The position numbers and the translations under genes are program-made. 33,788 bases of DNA. It comes from a virus. This document shows positions 18,972 to 27,433 of the stretch, one piece after another. Where the stretch lies: positions 1-33,788 of the IMG/VR virus record IMGVR_UViG_3300013102_000051; one strand, given 5' to 3'. The notes under the pieces were generated by a model, which was given only the letters and a program-made list of their open reading frames with translations, was not told the DNA's origin and did not search any database. The stretch's first letter is position 1. Each line of letters opens with the position of its first letter.

Positions 18972-19268
18972 TCAGTGTTCGTCGAGGTCTTCTACTACTC
19001 GGATGATGTAGAACCCGTCTGTGGGTGCTGTGCGGATCTCTCCGGCTTGTGTGATTTCGAGTTCGATGTAGTGTCTGCCGAGTGCCCATGTGCCGTCGAG
19101 GTTGTGGGTGATGGTTCCTGTGTCGGCGTCCGTGACATCGTGGTCGAGTTCTTCGAGTACACCAGTTCGTGTGAGGTGTCGGACGAGCAGACGCGTGGAT
19201 GCAGACGTGAGGTCGTGGTTGACGGTGAACTCGACCGGGAACTTGTCGCCCTGTTTGATGTTCACCAT
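18972..19268 (-). CDS. small distal tail-region protein (98 aa)
   Basis: Begins MVNIKQGDKFPVEFTVNHDL and is beta-rich to the end (ITHNLDGTWALGRHYIELEI, DGFYIIRVVED). The immunoglobulin-like beta pattern resembles the N-terminal domain of baseplate upper proteins (BppU). Last gene of the late operon, overlapping the repeat fiber, with GGAGG before ATG. A fiber accessory role is likely. Confidence 0.65.
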   Translation of the reverse strand: MVNIKQGDKFPVEFTVNHDLTSASTRLLVRHLTRTGVLEELDHDVTDADTGTITHNLDGTWALGRHYIELEITQAGEIRTAPTDGFYIIRVVEDLDEH

Positions 19269-20764
19269 GTGGCCTCCAATGTGTGTGTTGGCACTGTGGC
19301 CTCGAGCGTGAACGTTGGGACATTGCCTGCGAGTGTGAGCGTGTCAGCAGTTGCGGTGAGCGTGAGGGGGTTTGCGAATGGCTCTCCCCCACCTGATCCA
19401 CCTGTGACGGTGGGCGGTGTCATCATCACAAGTACTGCTGCTGCGACCGCATACATGACCGCTGCGGACGTTCCCGAAACTGTGGGAGGTTCCGCGTTGA
19501 TGGTCATGGTTGCGGGGGTTGCTTCGACTGTTGCGCCGAACCCTGCCGCCACCTCAACAACATGTGCGAGCATCTGCAACTGTGCAGTGACGGCCTGTAC
19601 CTGTGCACCGGTAGACACCACTGGGGTCTGTGCGTTCGCGACAACCTGAGCTCGAACCGCGTTGACGGTAGATGAGGCGCCGGCTGATACGACGGGTACA
19701 CGGGCGAGCATGGTCACTGTGGCGACCGTTGCGTTCACGATGCCTGATGCGCCGACAGTGATGGTTGGAGCGAGACCAGTGGCCGACGCTGTAGCCACCA
19801 CACCCTGAACGGATGCGGAACCTGTGACCACTGGCACACGGCCCTGAGCAGTACCCGTAGCAGTCACAGCTGTCACGCTTGCCGACGATGCAGCAGACAC
19901 CACGGGGGCGAATGCTGTGACCGTTACCGGGGCTACGATTCCATTAACCGACTGTGACGTTGACGGTGACGCGACGATCATCCCAATGGTGATCAAGGCG
20001 GTGACGGCCTGAACGCTCGCCCCAGCCTGAACAACAGGAACCGAAGCGCCAGTGCTACCCGTCGCCGTGATCGCGTTGACCGTTGCAGGGGTAGAAGTCG
20101 ACTCACGCAGACGCACGATCGCACCCGTGCCGCCAACGTTCGCACCCGTGAAGGTTCCGTTGATCGTCGGGACACCCGTGCCGCTACCGGTCACGGAAGC
20201 GTATGCCGAGCCGTAACCGATCGTGTTCGATCCTGTGCGGCCACCGAATGCTGCCGTCGATGAGACTGTGGCAGTCGTGTGGCTGATGGAGACGGCAGAG
20301 GGGGATGCGGAGAATGATGCTGTTGCCGCGAGTCCCGAGTATGGGGCGACGAGAAGATCCCCGGACACCACTGCCCATGAACCGCCGACAGCCTGAAGCG
20401 TGGTTGTTGTGGCGGTGGAGTCTGACCCGTACTGCACGTCGGAGAGGATTGTTGCGCTGGCCACGTTGGAGCGCGCCCGGATGATGTCAGCCCAACCCTT
20501 AGTGCCACCCGTGATGCCAGACAGTGTGACCGTGCCTGTTTCGCCACCGGTAGCGATCTTCAGGAACGCCATCGACGTGACCCCGCCAGCACGCGTGGGT
20601 GAACCGAGAGCAGTCCACCCAGACAGTGTTGACGGCATGGTGGCCGAGTCCGATGCGACGTAGAAGATCAGTGCATCGTTCGCGAGTACCGTGGCCGGGT
20701 ACGCGGGAACAGCCGACGTAGTGACTGCTACAGCCCCGCCATGGTCAACGTATGAGAGTGTCAT
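19262..20764 (-). CDS. repeat-containing tail fiber protein (500 aa)
   Basis: The first 215 residues are a Gly/Ser/Thr-rich beta domain (YVDHGGAVAVTTSAVPAYPA, later NVGGTGAIVRLRES). Residues about 222-450 form roughly ten degenerate repeats of 22-26 residues with the pattern VxAVxAxxxxxAxxPxVxxGA. The C-terminus has three TLTLxA-type strands. No Cys and almost no charged residues. This is the build of an extended trimeric fiber. Upstream lies the antisense cassette; whether late readthrough or another promoter serves it is unclear. Confidence 0.75.
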   Translation of the reverse strand: MTLSYVDHGGAVAVTTSAVPAYPATVLANDALIFYVASDSATMPSTLSGWTALGSPTRAGGVTSMAFLKIATGGETGTVTLSGITGGTKGWADIIRARSNVASATILSDVQYGSDSTATTTTLQAVGGSWAVVSGDLLVAPYSGLAATASFSASPSAVSISHTTATVSSTAAFGGRTGSNTIGYGSAYASVTGSGTGVPTINGTFTGANVGGTGAIVRLRESTSTPATVNAITATGSTGASVPVVQAGASVQAVTALITIGMIVASPSTSQSVNGIVAPVTVTAFAPVVSAASSASVTAVTATGTAQGRVPVVTGSASVQGVVATASATGLAPTITVGASGIVNATVATVTMLARVPVVSAGASSTVNAVRAQVVANAQTPVVSTGAQVQAVTAQLQMLAHVVEVAAGFGATVEATPATMTINAEPPTVSGTSAAVMYAVAAAVLVMMTPPTVTGGSGGGEPFANPLTLTATADTLTLAGNVPTFTLEATVPTHTLEATW

Positions 20765-20781
20765 CCGATCCCCTCACTGTC

Positions 20782-20810
20782 TATACATTCGTCTTTACGG
20801 GTGGTAGACT
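20782..20810 (+). promoter_or_regulatory. promoter of the antisense cassette
   Basis: TATACA (20782-20787), 17-bp spacer, TAGACT (20805-20810), on the strand opposite the late genes and 47 bases before the first cassette start. Supports independent expression, for example in a lysogen. Confidence 0.55.
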
Positions 20811-20856
20811 GAAGGCACACCAACCGACCGTCGGCGGGTGCTGGGAAGGTGGCAAC

Positions 20857-21072
20857 ATGGAAGACCACGAACCGTCCGACCGCATCCCGTACGAGACAGA
20901 GGATGGTGTCGTAACCGCCGTAGACCTCGACGGGACAGTCCACCGGGCGCACCGCCCGGACGAGGACTTGCCGACTTTTGGGTCCGTCCCCCTGCCTCGC
21001 CCACGCAACGCCAACTACCTCGAACGACCTCGCGATCCGGGCGGTGCCCGAAGCGAGGTGCATGATGGGTAG
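20857..21072 (+). CDS. antisense cassette gene 1, hypothetical (71 aa)
   Basis: Acidic: MEDHEPSDRIPYETEDGVVT, then AHRPDEDLPTFGS and a Pro/Arg-rich end. GGAAGG precedes ATG. Encoded against the late operon between the tail spike and repeat fiber. Possibly largely disordered; no family recognised. Confidence 0.6.
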   Translation: MEDHEPSDRIPYETEDGVVTAVDLDGTVHRAHRPDEDLPTFGSVPLPRPRNANYLERPRDPGGARSEVHDG

Positions 21073-21211
21073 TGTGCAGACGCCGTTGACGAACTTTCGT
21101 ATCCCCGCTGACATCAAACGGGCGGCGCAGGAGAAAGCCAAAGCTGAGGGCAAGACCCTCACTCGCGTCGTCATCGACCTACTCCGCGAATACGCCCGCG
21201 ACCATGACTGA
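21062..21211 (+). CDS. antisense cassette gene 2, ribbon-helix-helix protein (49 aa)
   Basis: LTNFRIPADIKRAAQEKAKA and KTLTRVVIDLLREYARDHD match the ribbon-helix-helix fold of CopG-like regulators. ATG 21062 or 21065; overlaps its neighbours by 8-11 bases. May repress its own cassette promoter; no toxin is recognised beside it. Confidence 0.75.
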   Translation: MMGSVQTPLTNFRIPADIKRAAQEKAKAEGKTLTRVVIDLLREYARDHD

Positions 21212-21362
21212 CCGGTATCCGTGCGTTGGGCGTCGCTTCACCACGCAGCTCGAGGCCAACATTGCGAAGACTCAAGAAGCCATGCGCCTCGCGGAAGAGC
21301 ACTACACGTTGGCCCGTTTCGAGACTTGGCACTGCACCGATGGCCACTACCACTACGGCTAA
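21204..21362 (+). CDS. antisense cassette gene 3, small helical protein (52 aa)
   Basis: MTDRYPCVGRRFTTQLEANI, then a helix through ARFETW and a His/Tyr-rich end (HCTDGHYHYG). Starts with an eight-base ATGACTGA overlap. Its stop meets the tail spike stop on the other strand with four bases overlapping. Function unknown. Confidence 0.65.
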   Translation: MTDRYPCVGRRFTTQLEANIAKTQEAMRLAEEHYTLARFETWHCTDGHYHYG

Positions 21363-22597
21363 ACCACCGTTAGTGACTGATCCGGGTTCGCGAACGTGTA
21401 CGCGCCCGTGCCAGCAGTAGCGGACGTGGCGATCTTCGGACGACCAGACCACACGCCCGTTTCTGCTGTGCGACGTGTGACTGCCGCGTACAGTCGACCA
21501 CCCGTGTGCCTGATTGCGTTCACCGTGCCAAGGTTCTGCCCGTACAACTGCACCCCGTGAAGACCCACCTCTGTGGATGCTTGCCCGGACGTGTTGCCAG
21601 AGATGTCGATCAGCCCACCCTCAGACGCATCCGGGTTATCCATGCCCTGCCCGATCTTCGTACCGAACAGGTTCACTGACCCGCCCGTGATCTTGACGAG
21701 CGAACCCGGACCAGGACCAGCAAGCAGACCGTTCGTGCGCGTGCCCTTGAACCCCTCGATGATGCCGCCATACCAGTCGACGGAAGAGTTGCCTGAGATG
21801 AGCACACCCCGCCACCCGTTCATCGCGGAAATGTAGATTTTCCCACCCAACGTGACCTCGGCGGTGTCGAGCTTCATGAAGTACCGGTTCAGGTCACCGG
21901 TCTGCGCGGACGACTGCGACACCCCAATGTTCATCATCGCCGGGGAAATGTTGAAGTCCGACCCGCCAACCGTGATCGCCGTGTCCCAACAGTTGTTGAT
22001 CGTCCAGTCACCCGTCATCGTGACCTGTGTCATCAGTGCTTTCCGGTCAGTGCGACCGAACACGCCACGCATGAAGTTGAACGACAGGCTGTGGAACGAC
22101 GCCGGGTACATTGACCCGCCACCCGCATAGTCCAAGAACTGGTGTGTGGATGAGCCTTGTGAGCCCTGCACCTGGAAGTTCGCGAACAGGATGTTGTTCA
22201 CATCCGAACCCGGCGACCGCCACCAAGACGACGTGCCCGAGCTGATCGACCCGGACATGGTGCACTCAGGGCCAGACCTCGAGCCACCCGAAATGTCCGG
22301 GTTCTTCTGCCCGCTGTACTCAGGCGCGCCGATGATCTTCAGACCCGAGTACAACACGCGTGGGGTTGTGAACGTCATTGGCCTCGACGGGAGGATGATG
22401 ACGGGCATGTTGCGATCCGTAGCCGCCTGCTGAGCCGCAATCGCCGCCGTCAACTTCTCATCATCAGTGCCCGTGAACTCATCCAGACGGAAACCCTCAG
22501 CGGCCATCGCACGCAGAGTCGCATCCATCGCAGAGTAATGCCCGTACCAGTTCGTTGACGCCGACGCCGGTAGCGCCACATCGCGAATGCTCGCCAT
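21359..22597 (-). CDS. beta-helix tail spike (pectate-lyase-like)
   Basis: 412 residues. After a short N-terminal helix (SASTNWYGHYSAMDATLRAM) come repeated short strands with Gly/Asn/Ser turns (INNCWDTAITVGGSDFNI, LVKITGGSVNLFGTKIG, NAIRHTGGRLYAAV) typical of right-handed parallel beta-helix spikes. Such proteins bind or cut host surface polysaccharide. Catalytic residues cannot be picked out. GAGG precedes ATG 22597. Confidence 0.8.
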   Translation of the reverse strand: MASIRDVALPASASTNWYGHYSAMDATLRAMAAEGFRLDEFTGTDDEKLTAAIAAQQAATDRNMPVIILPSRPMTFTTPRVLYSGLKIIGAPEYSGQKNPDISGGSRSGPECTMSGSISSGTSSWWRSPGSDVNNILFANFQVQGSQGSSTHQFLDYAGGGSMYPASFHSLSFNFMRGVFGRTDRKALMTQVTMTGDWTINNCWDTAITVGGSDFNISPAMMNIGVSQSSAQTGDLNRYFMKLDTAEVTLGGKIYISAMNGWRGVLISGNSSVDWYGGIIEGFKGTRTNGLLAGPGPGSLVKITGGSVNLFGTKIGQGMDNPDASEGGLIDISGNTSGQASTEVGLHGVQLYGQNLGTVNAIRHTGGRLYAAVTRRTAETGVWSGRPKIATSATAGTGAYTFANPDQSLTVV

Positions 22598-22604
22598 CAG
22601 ATCC

Positions 22605-22703
22605 TCAATCCCCTAGTGGGGTTGAGCCGAGTGGCCCGAACCCGAGCAGACCGTTACCGCCAGCCTCAGAAGAACCAAGACTGACGGTAGCGTCGATACC
22701 CAT
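22605..22703 (-). CDS. Gly-rich microprotein before the tail spike (32 aa)
   Basis: MGIDATVSLGSSEAGGNGLL, then GFGPLGSTPLGD. AGGGGG precedes ATG 22703 and the stop is eight bases before the spike start. Possibly a short structural or linker peptide; it carries the next gene's translation signals. Confidence 0.5.
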   Translation of the reverse strand: MGIDATVSLGSSEAGGNGLLGFGPLGSTPLGD

Positions 22704-22712
22704 CAGTTCCCC

Positions 22713-23246
22713 CTACTGCGCGTGACCGCAGGTGCAGGATGGACAGTGGCGGGCTTCACTGGAACGCTGCCCGGGTGGCTGCGCGCGGACGGACCATAGC
22801 TCGAGGTTCTCGGGTCGGTTGTCATCTGTCACTCCATTGATGTGGTGGACGGTCTCGTGAGGCTCGAGGTTCCGGCCTAGTTTCTGCTCCATGACGATTC
22901 GGTGTTCCAGGATGTATTTCCGCTGCGTGCCCCGCCCCGCAATGGAGTGATGGTCGGGTGCATAGACGAGGATGTAGCCCTTGCGTTTGACCCGGCCACC
23001 CTTCCAGCGGTGACTATCTTCGGCCCGCTTGCGGGGGAACTCAGCGATATGGCGCCCTGTCTTGCGGCAAGCCCAGTAGCACTGCCTAGTGCAGTGTTGC
23101 TTTGGTGCACCGGTGGGGAATGGAACGAACTCGGCGCCGCAGTGGTGGCAGACCTGGACCTTTGTGCGCGTACGAGAGCCGTTGGAGTTGTTGTACCACC
23201 ACTGGCCCGTCTCGTCCTGAGTGATCTTTTTGGATGCTATCTTCAT
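22713..23246 (-). CDS. HNH endonuclease inserted in the late operon
   Basis: 177 residues. An N-terminal zinc knuckle (CHHCGAEF, later CTRQCYWAC) precedes [13 protein letters not shown] and an HNH core ([38 protein letters not shown]). The form with EHRIVME and HHINGxxxDNRPENL is widespread in phages and usually homing. It lies between structural genes with no partner, consistent with a mobile insertion. Confidence 0.9.
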   Translation of the reverse strand: MKIASKKITQDETGQWWYNNSNGSRTRTKVQVCHHCGAEFVPFPTGAPKQHCTRQCYWACRKTGRHIAEFPRKRAEDSHRWKGGRVKRKGYILVYAPDHHSIAGRGTQRKYILEHRIVMEQKLGRNLEPHETVHHINGVTDDNRPENLELWSVRAQPPGQRSSEARHCPSCTCGHAQ

Positions 23247-23271
23247 ACATCCATTCTACATTCCCGATTGT

Positions 23272-23709
23272 TTAAGATACCGTTACCGTGAAAATACCTT
23301 GCGAATCCCACACGATCGAGAAGGTGCCAGCAGTGGTCGACACGTCAGCACCGAAGTCCACGTAGGCGATCAGCGGGTCAGTGGAAGACGCGCCAGCAGT
23401 CTCCACGTAGATGACCGCATACCGCGCGGTGATCGTCGACGTAGGCCACGACACGTCCGCCGCATCAAACTTCCACGTGTTCGTGCCAGCCGTGTACGCC
23501 CACGTCACAGACGAAAGCGTTGCACCGCCAGCCGTATACCCCGTACCCGTCACCTCATTCGTGACATCGTTGAAATAGTCCATCGTGTCCTGTGCGGGGG
23601 TGAACGCCGACGTCGTCAGCGCAACCTTGATCGTGTCCGTGTCAAGGTCGATGCGCTTCTGTGCGAGGTGGTCAAGGAACTGTCCAAAGACGAAAGCCGA
23701 AACAGCCAT
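23272..23709 (-). CDS. small structural (tail-associated) protein (145 aa)
   Basis: Begins MAVSAFVFGQFLDHLAQKRI, then KVALTTSAFTPAQDTMDYF, TGTGYTAGGATLSSV, and ARYAVIYVETAG. This sequence type is a common actinophage structural protein of beta-sandwich form, often near tail or lysis genes. Start ATG 23709 with GGAGG seven bases upstream. Role: minor tail or decoration protein, not certain. Confidence 0.75.
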   Translation of the reverse strand: MAVSAFVFGQFLDHLAQKRIDLDTDTIKVALTTSAFTPAQDTMDYFNDVTNEVTGTGYTAGGATLSSVTWAYTAGTNTWKFDAADVSWPTSTITARYAVIYVETAGASSTDPLIAYVDFGADVSTTAGTFSIVWDSQGIFTVTVS

Positions 23710-23711
23710 GA

Positions 23712-23969
23712 TCAGACCTCCGCGTTCTTCGAGGGGACGTTGGGTGCAGTGACCGCGAGGCCGAAGATTCCGGCAAGGAAGCTGGTCACTGCGGTTGCGG
23801 GAATGAGCCACTGCGAGAAGTCGAGATCGACGCTCGCGCCATCGAGGACGGCGGCAGTGGGGAACACGACCAGCGCGATACCGATGATCACGTTGGCGAC
23901 CCGACGCACACGCGGGTCAGCAACCACGACGTTCGGCGTCTGACTGGGGGTAGGAATAGGGGTGCTCAT
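23712..23969 (-). CDS. probable holin (two spans, 85 aa)
   Basis: Pro/Thr-rich start, then hydrophobic spans at about 22-42 (VANVIIGIALVVFPTAAVL) and 52-72 (WLIPATAVTSFLAGIFGLAV), and a polar tail. Small two-span proteins just after an endolysin gene are usually holins or holin partners. ATGA overlap with the gene before. Confidence 0.7.
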   Translation of the reverse strand: MSTPIPTPSQTPNVVVADPRVRRVANVIIGIALVVFPTAAVLDGASVDLDFSQWLIPATAVTSFLAGIFGLAVTAPNVPSKNAEV

Positions 23970-24400
23970 AGTGTTTCTCCTTGAGTTTTTGGTGGCCTTC
24001 CAGCCAGGTGACTGATACCCAGACGCGACAAAATCGGCATAGGCAGTTCGGGGATCTCGCCAGCACGGCCATGAATGTTCCACAGCCACAGTTCGGTTTC
24101 GCGGGATCGCACCGCATCGTTCATCTCGTGCGACTCGAGCTGCACCGCCGTCAACCGCACTTCCATGTCAGTGAGACGGATTTGGAAGTCGGCGACAGCG
24201 GCTGAAACTTCACGGCTCACCACGTCATCGACGTACTTCTGGAAAGCGACCTGACCCTTGAGGAACGCATCCTCAGCGGTCGCACCCACCTCAGCGTCTT
24301 TGATCTGCTTGTCGACCTTCTTGTTGCGGAACAGAAAGTAGGCACCGATGAACGTGGCGACGATCGAACCCGCCGTCGTCCAAATCGTGCCCCAATCCAT
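23966..24400 (-). CDS. membrane-anchored coiled-coil lysis protein (144 aa)
   Basis: One N-terminal span (TIWTTAGSIVATFIGAYFLF), then a long charged helix (KKVDKQIKDAEVGATAEDAF, and VADFQIRLTDMEVRLTAVQL). A single span with a coiled-coil tail suggests a spanin- or antiholin-like helper in the lysis set. No exact family named. Confidence 0.65.
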   Translation of the reverse strand: MDWGTIWTTAGSIVATFIGAYFLFRNKKVDKQIKDAEVGATAEDAFLKGQVAFQKYVDDVVSREVSAAVADFQIRLTDMEVRLTAVQLESHEMNDAVRSRETELWLWNIHGRAGEIPELPMPILSRLGISHLAGRPPKTQGETL

Positions 24401-24906
24401 CAGCTCTCGCCTTCCGTAAACCGACCGTCCAACTGCTTCAGCCGGCGACGTTTCTCACGTCCACGCGTCCGCGCCAACCGTTCGCGACCAAGGCGTGCAA
24501 GATTCCACATGGGCAGGGCAAGCAAGGCGGTGAGACCTGCCGCCACGAATCCGCGGCCCCCGTCGCCCTGCACGTAAGCAACCCACACGGCCACCGCATA
24601 CCCGCCCAGCACCAGAACCATCGCGAGCTTCCCCGCCGCTTCCAGATACCAGAGCCGTGGGATAGCAAGTCCGATGAAAGCGGTGACACCCGACAGGCAC
24701 AGCACCCACGACGCCATGTGCACAATGTTCGGGTCGTACACGAGATCGAACGACGGCATCCCGTTGCGGATCGCATTGAACCCCATCAGGACAACTAGCG
24801 CATCAAAGATGGGCAGGACGATCCGTTTCATCTCACGTGACGTCGAACCCTCCGTGACAGGTATCGCATCCGGGTGCCAGATCGACGCCCGCCACAACCA
24901 CCGCAT
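24400..24906 (-). CDS. four-span membrane protein of the lysis cassette (168 aa)
   Basis: Four hydrophobic spans (VLPIFDALVVLMGF; SWVLCLSGVTAFIGLAI; AMVLVLGGYAVAVWVAYV; VAAGLTALLALPMWNL) and a very basic tail (REKRRRLKQLDGRF). It starts with a one-base overlap of the endolysin stop. Likely a holin-type or holin-regulating protein. Confidence 0.7.
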   Translation of the reverse strand: MRWLWRASIWHPDAIPVTEGSTSREMKRIVLPIFDALVVLMGFNAIRNGMPSFDLVYDPNIVHMASWVLCLSGVTAFIGLAIPRLWYLEAAGKLAMVLVLGGYAVAVWVAYVQGDGGRGFVAAGLTALLALPMWNLARLGRERLARTRGREKRRRLKQLDGRFTEGES

Positions 24907-25760
24907 CAGCTCGAAAGCCGTTTGGCTGCGTCGTCGTTCACAGCTTTCGCGATAGCCGCATAGTCAAGCTTCACCGCACTGCCGACCTGCTTCGCCACAG
25001 CATCCGCGATCACCTTGAGCTGAGCTTCCGTCAGAGCCGGGGCAGCACCAACCTCAGCAGCAAGACCCGCCAGGAACTTGAGCGAGTCGAACATGTTGCG
25101 GTTGCCTGGACCCGCGCCGTACCCGGTCAGAACCTCGACAACCGCGTCTGCCGCGTCCTTCTTTGTGGCGCGCTGGGCCGTGATGTCTGCAAGGTACTTC
25201 AAAGTGTCGAACATGTTCCGGTTCCCCGGCCCGGCACCGTACGTCGTCAGCGCCATAACAACTGCGTCCGCGACTTCCTGTTTGGTGGCCATTTCGTCCC
25301 ACTCTCCTGGGTTAGAGGCGCCACCAGATGCGGGCGCCGAGATGCGATTAGCGATGAACGCGACAGGGTCAACCTGCCCCGTGTTCGAGTAGTGGACGTT
25401 GCCAGGGGTGAGCTCAAAATGCAGATGAGTATCAGTTGCCGTGCCAGTGCGCCCCATGATGCACAGCGGGTCACCCTCGCGAACCCACTGCCCCACCTTC
25501 ACGAGCACCGACGAAGAATGCAGCGACTTCGTGAAGAAACCCTCGTGCTGCACCCACACCTGAATGCCGCCACCAGACCAACCGGGCGGTGTGCCAGCGA
25601 TTTTCACCTGACCTGACGCCACCGCCCGGATGATGCTGAACGTGTGCGAGAAGTCAGTCCCCCGGTGATACGTCGACGCACCCGCGATGGGTGCGCGACG
25701 TGGACCGAACGCACTCGAGACGTACGGCTTCGATGTTGAACCGTTCGGCCATACAGTCAT
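24906..25760 (-). CDS. M23-family endolysin with duplicated C-terminal module
   Basis: 284 residues. The N-terminal half is a LytM/M23 zinc endopeptidase: YHRGTDFS (H32, D36) and THLHFEL (H112, H114), which cuts peptidoglycan cross-links. After a linker come two near-identical modules, 158-196 and 198-236, each with (Q/D)xxADAVVxxLTxYGAG, PGNRNMFDxLKxLA; a third, looser helix follows. The modules probably bind the cell wall or form a coiled coil. Confidence 0.88.
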   Translation of the reverse strand: MTVWPNGSTSKPYVSSAFGPRRAPIAGASTYHRGTDFSHTFSIIRAVASGQVKIAGTPPGWSGGGIQVWVQHEGFFTKSLHSSSVLVKVGQWVREGDPLCIMGRTGTATDTHLHFELTPGNVHYSNTGQVDPVAFIANRISAPASGGASNPGEWDEMATKQEVADAVVMALTTYGAGPGNRNMFDTLKYLADITAQRATKKDAADAVVEVLTGYGAGPGNRNMFDSLKFLAGLAAEVGAAPALTEAQLKVIADAVAKQVGSAVKLDYAAIAKAVNDDAAKRLSS

Positions 25761-25775
25761 CGGGTCTCCTTAGTC

Positions 25776-26921
25776 TCAGGTGACGTCGAGGAGATGCAGG
25801 ATCGCCGAAGCAACCCACGCCTGACCCCGACGGTTTTCATGCACGGTGTCAGCCATGAGGCCCCGTGCGGTGGCCTCGTCGGAGTTTCCGAGCACTGTTG
25901 CGTTGTCGACGAGCGGCAGGTTGTGCAGATCAGCCTGATCCCACACCGCCAGATACATCGGCCCGAACTGGGTATCCGGTGTCGTCCCGATACCACCGGG
26001 AGCAATCACCACAGCCAGGTCAGTGACACCGACGATCTGTGCGAACAGTTCAGGGATGCCACCACCCGATGCACCGTTCGTGCCGTGCTGACACAGGATC
26101 ACGTCAGGATCAGAGATGACGGTACGAAACCCGCTCCACAGGCCAATCGCACCACCAGAACCCGTCGCCCAACTAGTCGCCGCGGAGCTAGGACGCCCCA
26201 GGTTGGTGATCTTCAACCGGGCGACCGAGAAAGTAGGCCGGAACCCATACACCCGGATGGCGCCCGAAGTTGTCAGTGCGTAGGTGTGTGAGGTGTTCCC
26301 TGAGACAGTCGGAGTGATCTGCCGGTATGAGCCACCAGCAGGCACGGAGATCGACTGACCCGAGCCACCATCGACAGTGATCGTAACCGTCGCACCCGCA
26401 GCGGAGTAGATCCAGAAAGACCCACCGGTGTGTGCTTCGCTGTACGTAAACGAGAACACTGAAGGTGACGCTCCGTTGATAGTCCCAAGACCATCAAGGT
26501 TGACGTCAGTCCCGCGTTCCATGTTCGTCGGGTTCCAGCGGTCATCTTCATTCGCAGGCGCCGCGACGATGAAACCCTCAACCGCACCCAACGCGCGCCT
26601 GACAACACCTGGCCATGAACGTTCAGGCTGTTTGCCGCCACCAGTGGACGAACCCTTCGTCTTCGAATCGCCTATGCAGACAATCTCAACGTCCTGCTCA
26701 GCGAAAAGCCCAGCGGCGATCTCGCCACGAATGCGGAACGTTGCAGGAGCATCAGGACGGTACACGGGAGGAGTCCAAATTCCAGACCGAAGACCAGCGC
26801 GAGCCGGCGTCTGACTACCAATGGACTCACCCCAAGGGATGAAGGACTTCGCGACTACACGCTTGCCCTCTTCGGTCAGTTCGCGGGCATCAGTGACCCC
26901 AAGAAAGTTGAGATCCACCAT
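25776..26921 (-). CDS. SGNH-type esterase/hydrolase in the tail operon
   Basis: 381 residues. VCIGDSKTKG (S86) is block I, LCQHGTNG is a block III-like Gly-x-Asn, and ADTVHENRRG near residue 358 supplies the D-x-x-H. An inserted beta domain (SFTYSEAHTGGSFWIYSAAG) lies between blocks I and III. SGNH enzymes remove ester groups from glycans or lipids, so a tail-borne enzyme acting on the host envelope is likely. Its ATG shares a base with the preceding minor tail gene stop. Confidence 0.82.
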   Translation of the reverse strand: MVDLNFLGVTDARELTEEGKRVVAKSFIPWGESIGSQTPARAGLRSGIWTPPVYRPDAPATFRIRGEIAAGLFAEQDVEIVCIGDSKTKGSSTGGGKQPERSWPGVVRRALGAVEGFIVAAPANEDDRWNPTNMERGTDVNLDGLGTINGASPSVFSFTYSEAHTGGSFWIYSAAGATVTITVDGGSGQSISVPAGGSYRQITPTVSGNTSHTYALTTSGAIRVYGFRPTFSVARLKITNLGRPSSAATSWATGSGGAIGLWSGFRTVISDPDVILCQHGTNGASGGGIPELFAQIVGVTDLAVVIAPGGIGTTPDTQFGPMYLAVWDQADLHNLPLVDNATVLGNSDEATARGLMADTVHENRRGQAWVASAILHLLDVT

Positions 26922-27421
26922 CAGACACCCACCGGCTGACCGCGCACGACACCAGGAAGGCTTGTCGGCCACGGGCGCGACGTGATGAACGACAACGAAC
27001 CGGTCCAAGCCTGACCCGACTCGGCATAGTGGAAGGCGACGTTGCCAGAAGGGGGCACCACTGCTCGGGCGTGGTACTCCGTCGAACTCTGAATGAGGCT
27101 TGTCGTCATCGCGCCGTACTCGGGCGTGAACGCCGCGAAAGTTCCCGGAGTGCCGTCGAGGATCTGCCAGCCGCTGCTGATCACCTCGGCTGGGAACAGT
27201 ACGGCGTTGAAGATCCACGTGACGACGTTGCCGACACGCTGGACAACAACCTGGCCGGACGTGACCCGCCCCGCGATGAACAGACCTGAGATGTCACGCT
27301 GCCCGGTGTCGCCGAGCTCAATCGTGGAACCATCCAGGACAAGAGCCTTGCGACCGGTAGCGGGAGTCAGAACGCTTGTGACCTGCGCGCGGGTGATGAG
27401 AGTGTTGCTTGCTTCAGCCAT
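26921..27421 (-). CDS. minor tail protein (166 aa)
   Basis: Beta-rich: LDGSTIELGDTGQRDISGLF, VVVQRVGNVVTWIFNAV, AMTTSLIQSSTEYHARAVV. The last part resembles small receptor-end tail proteins of actinophages. Encoded between other minor tail genes and the SGNH gene, to which it is coupled. No catalytic motif. Confidence 0.7.
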   Translation of the reverse strand: MAEASNTLITRAQVTSVLTPATGRKALVLDGSTIELGDTGQRDISGLFIAGRVTSGQVVVQRVGNVVTWIFNAVLFPAEVISSGWQILDGTPGTFAAFTPEYGAMTTSLIQSSTEYHARAVVPPSGNVAFHYAESGQAWTGSLSFITSRPWPTSLPGVVRGQPVGV

Positions 27422-27433
27422 GATCGGTGTCTC

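Noticed and set aside
23221-23943. 240-codon plus-strand ORF
   Set aside because: Arg-rich antisense shadow of two late genes.
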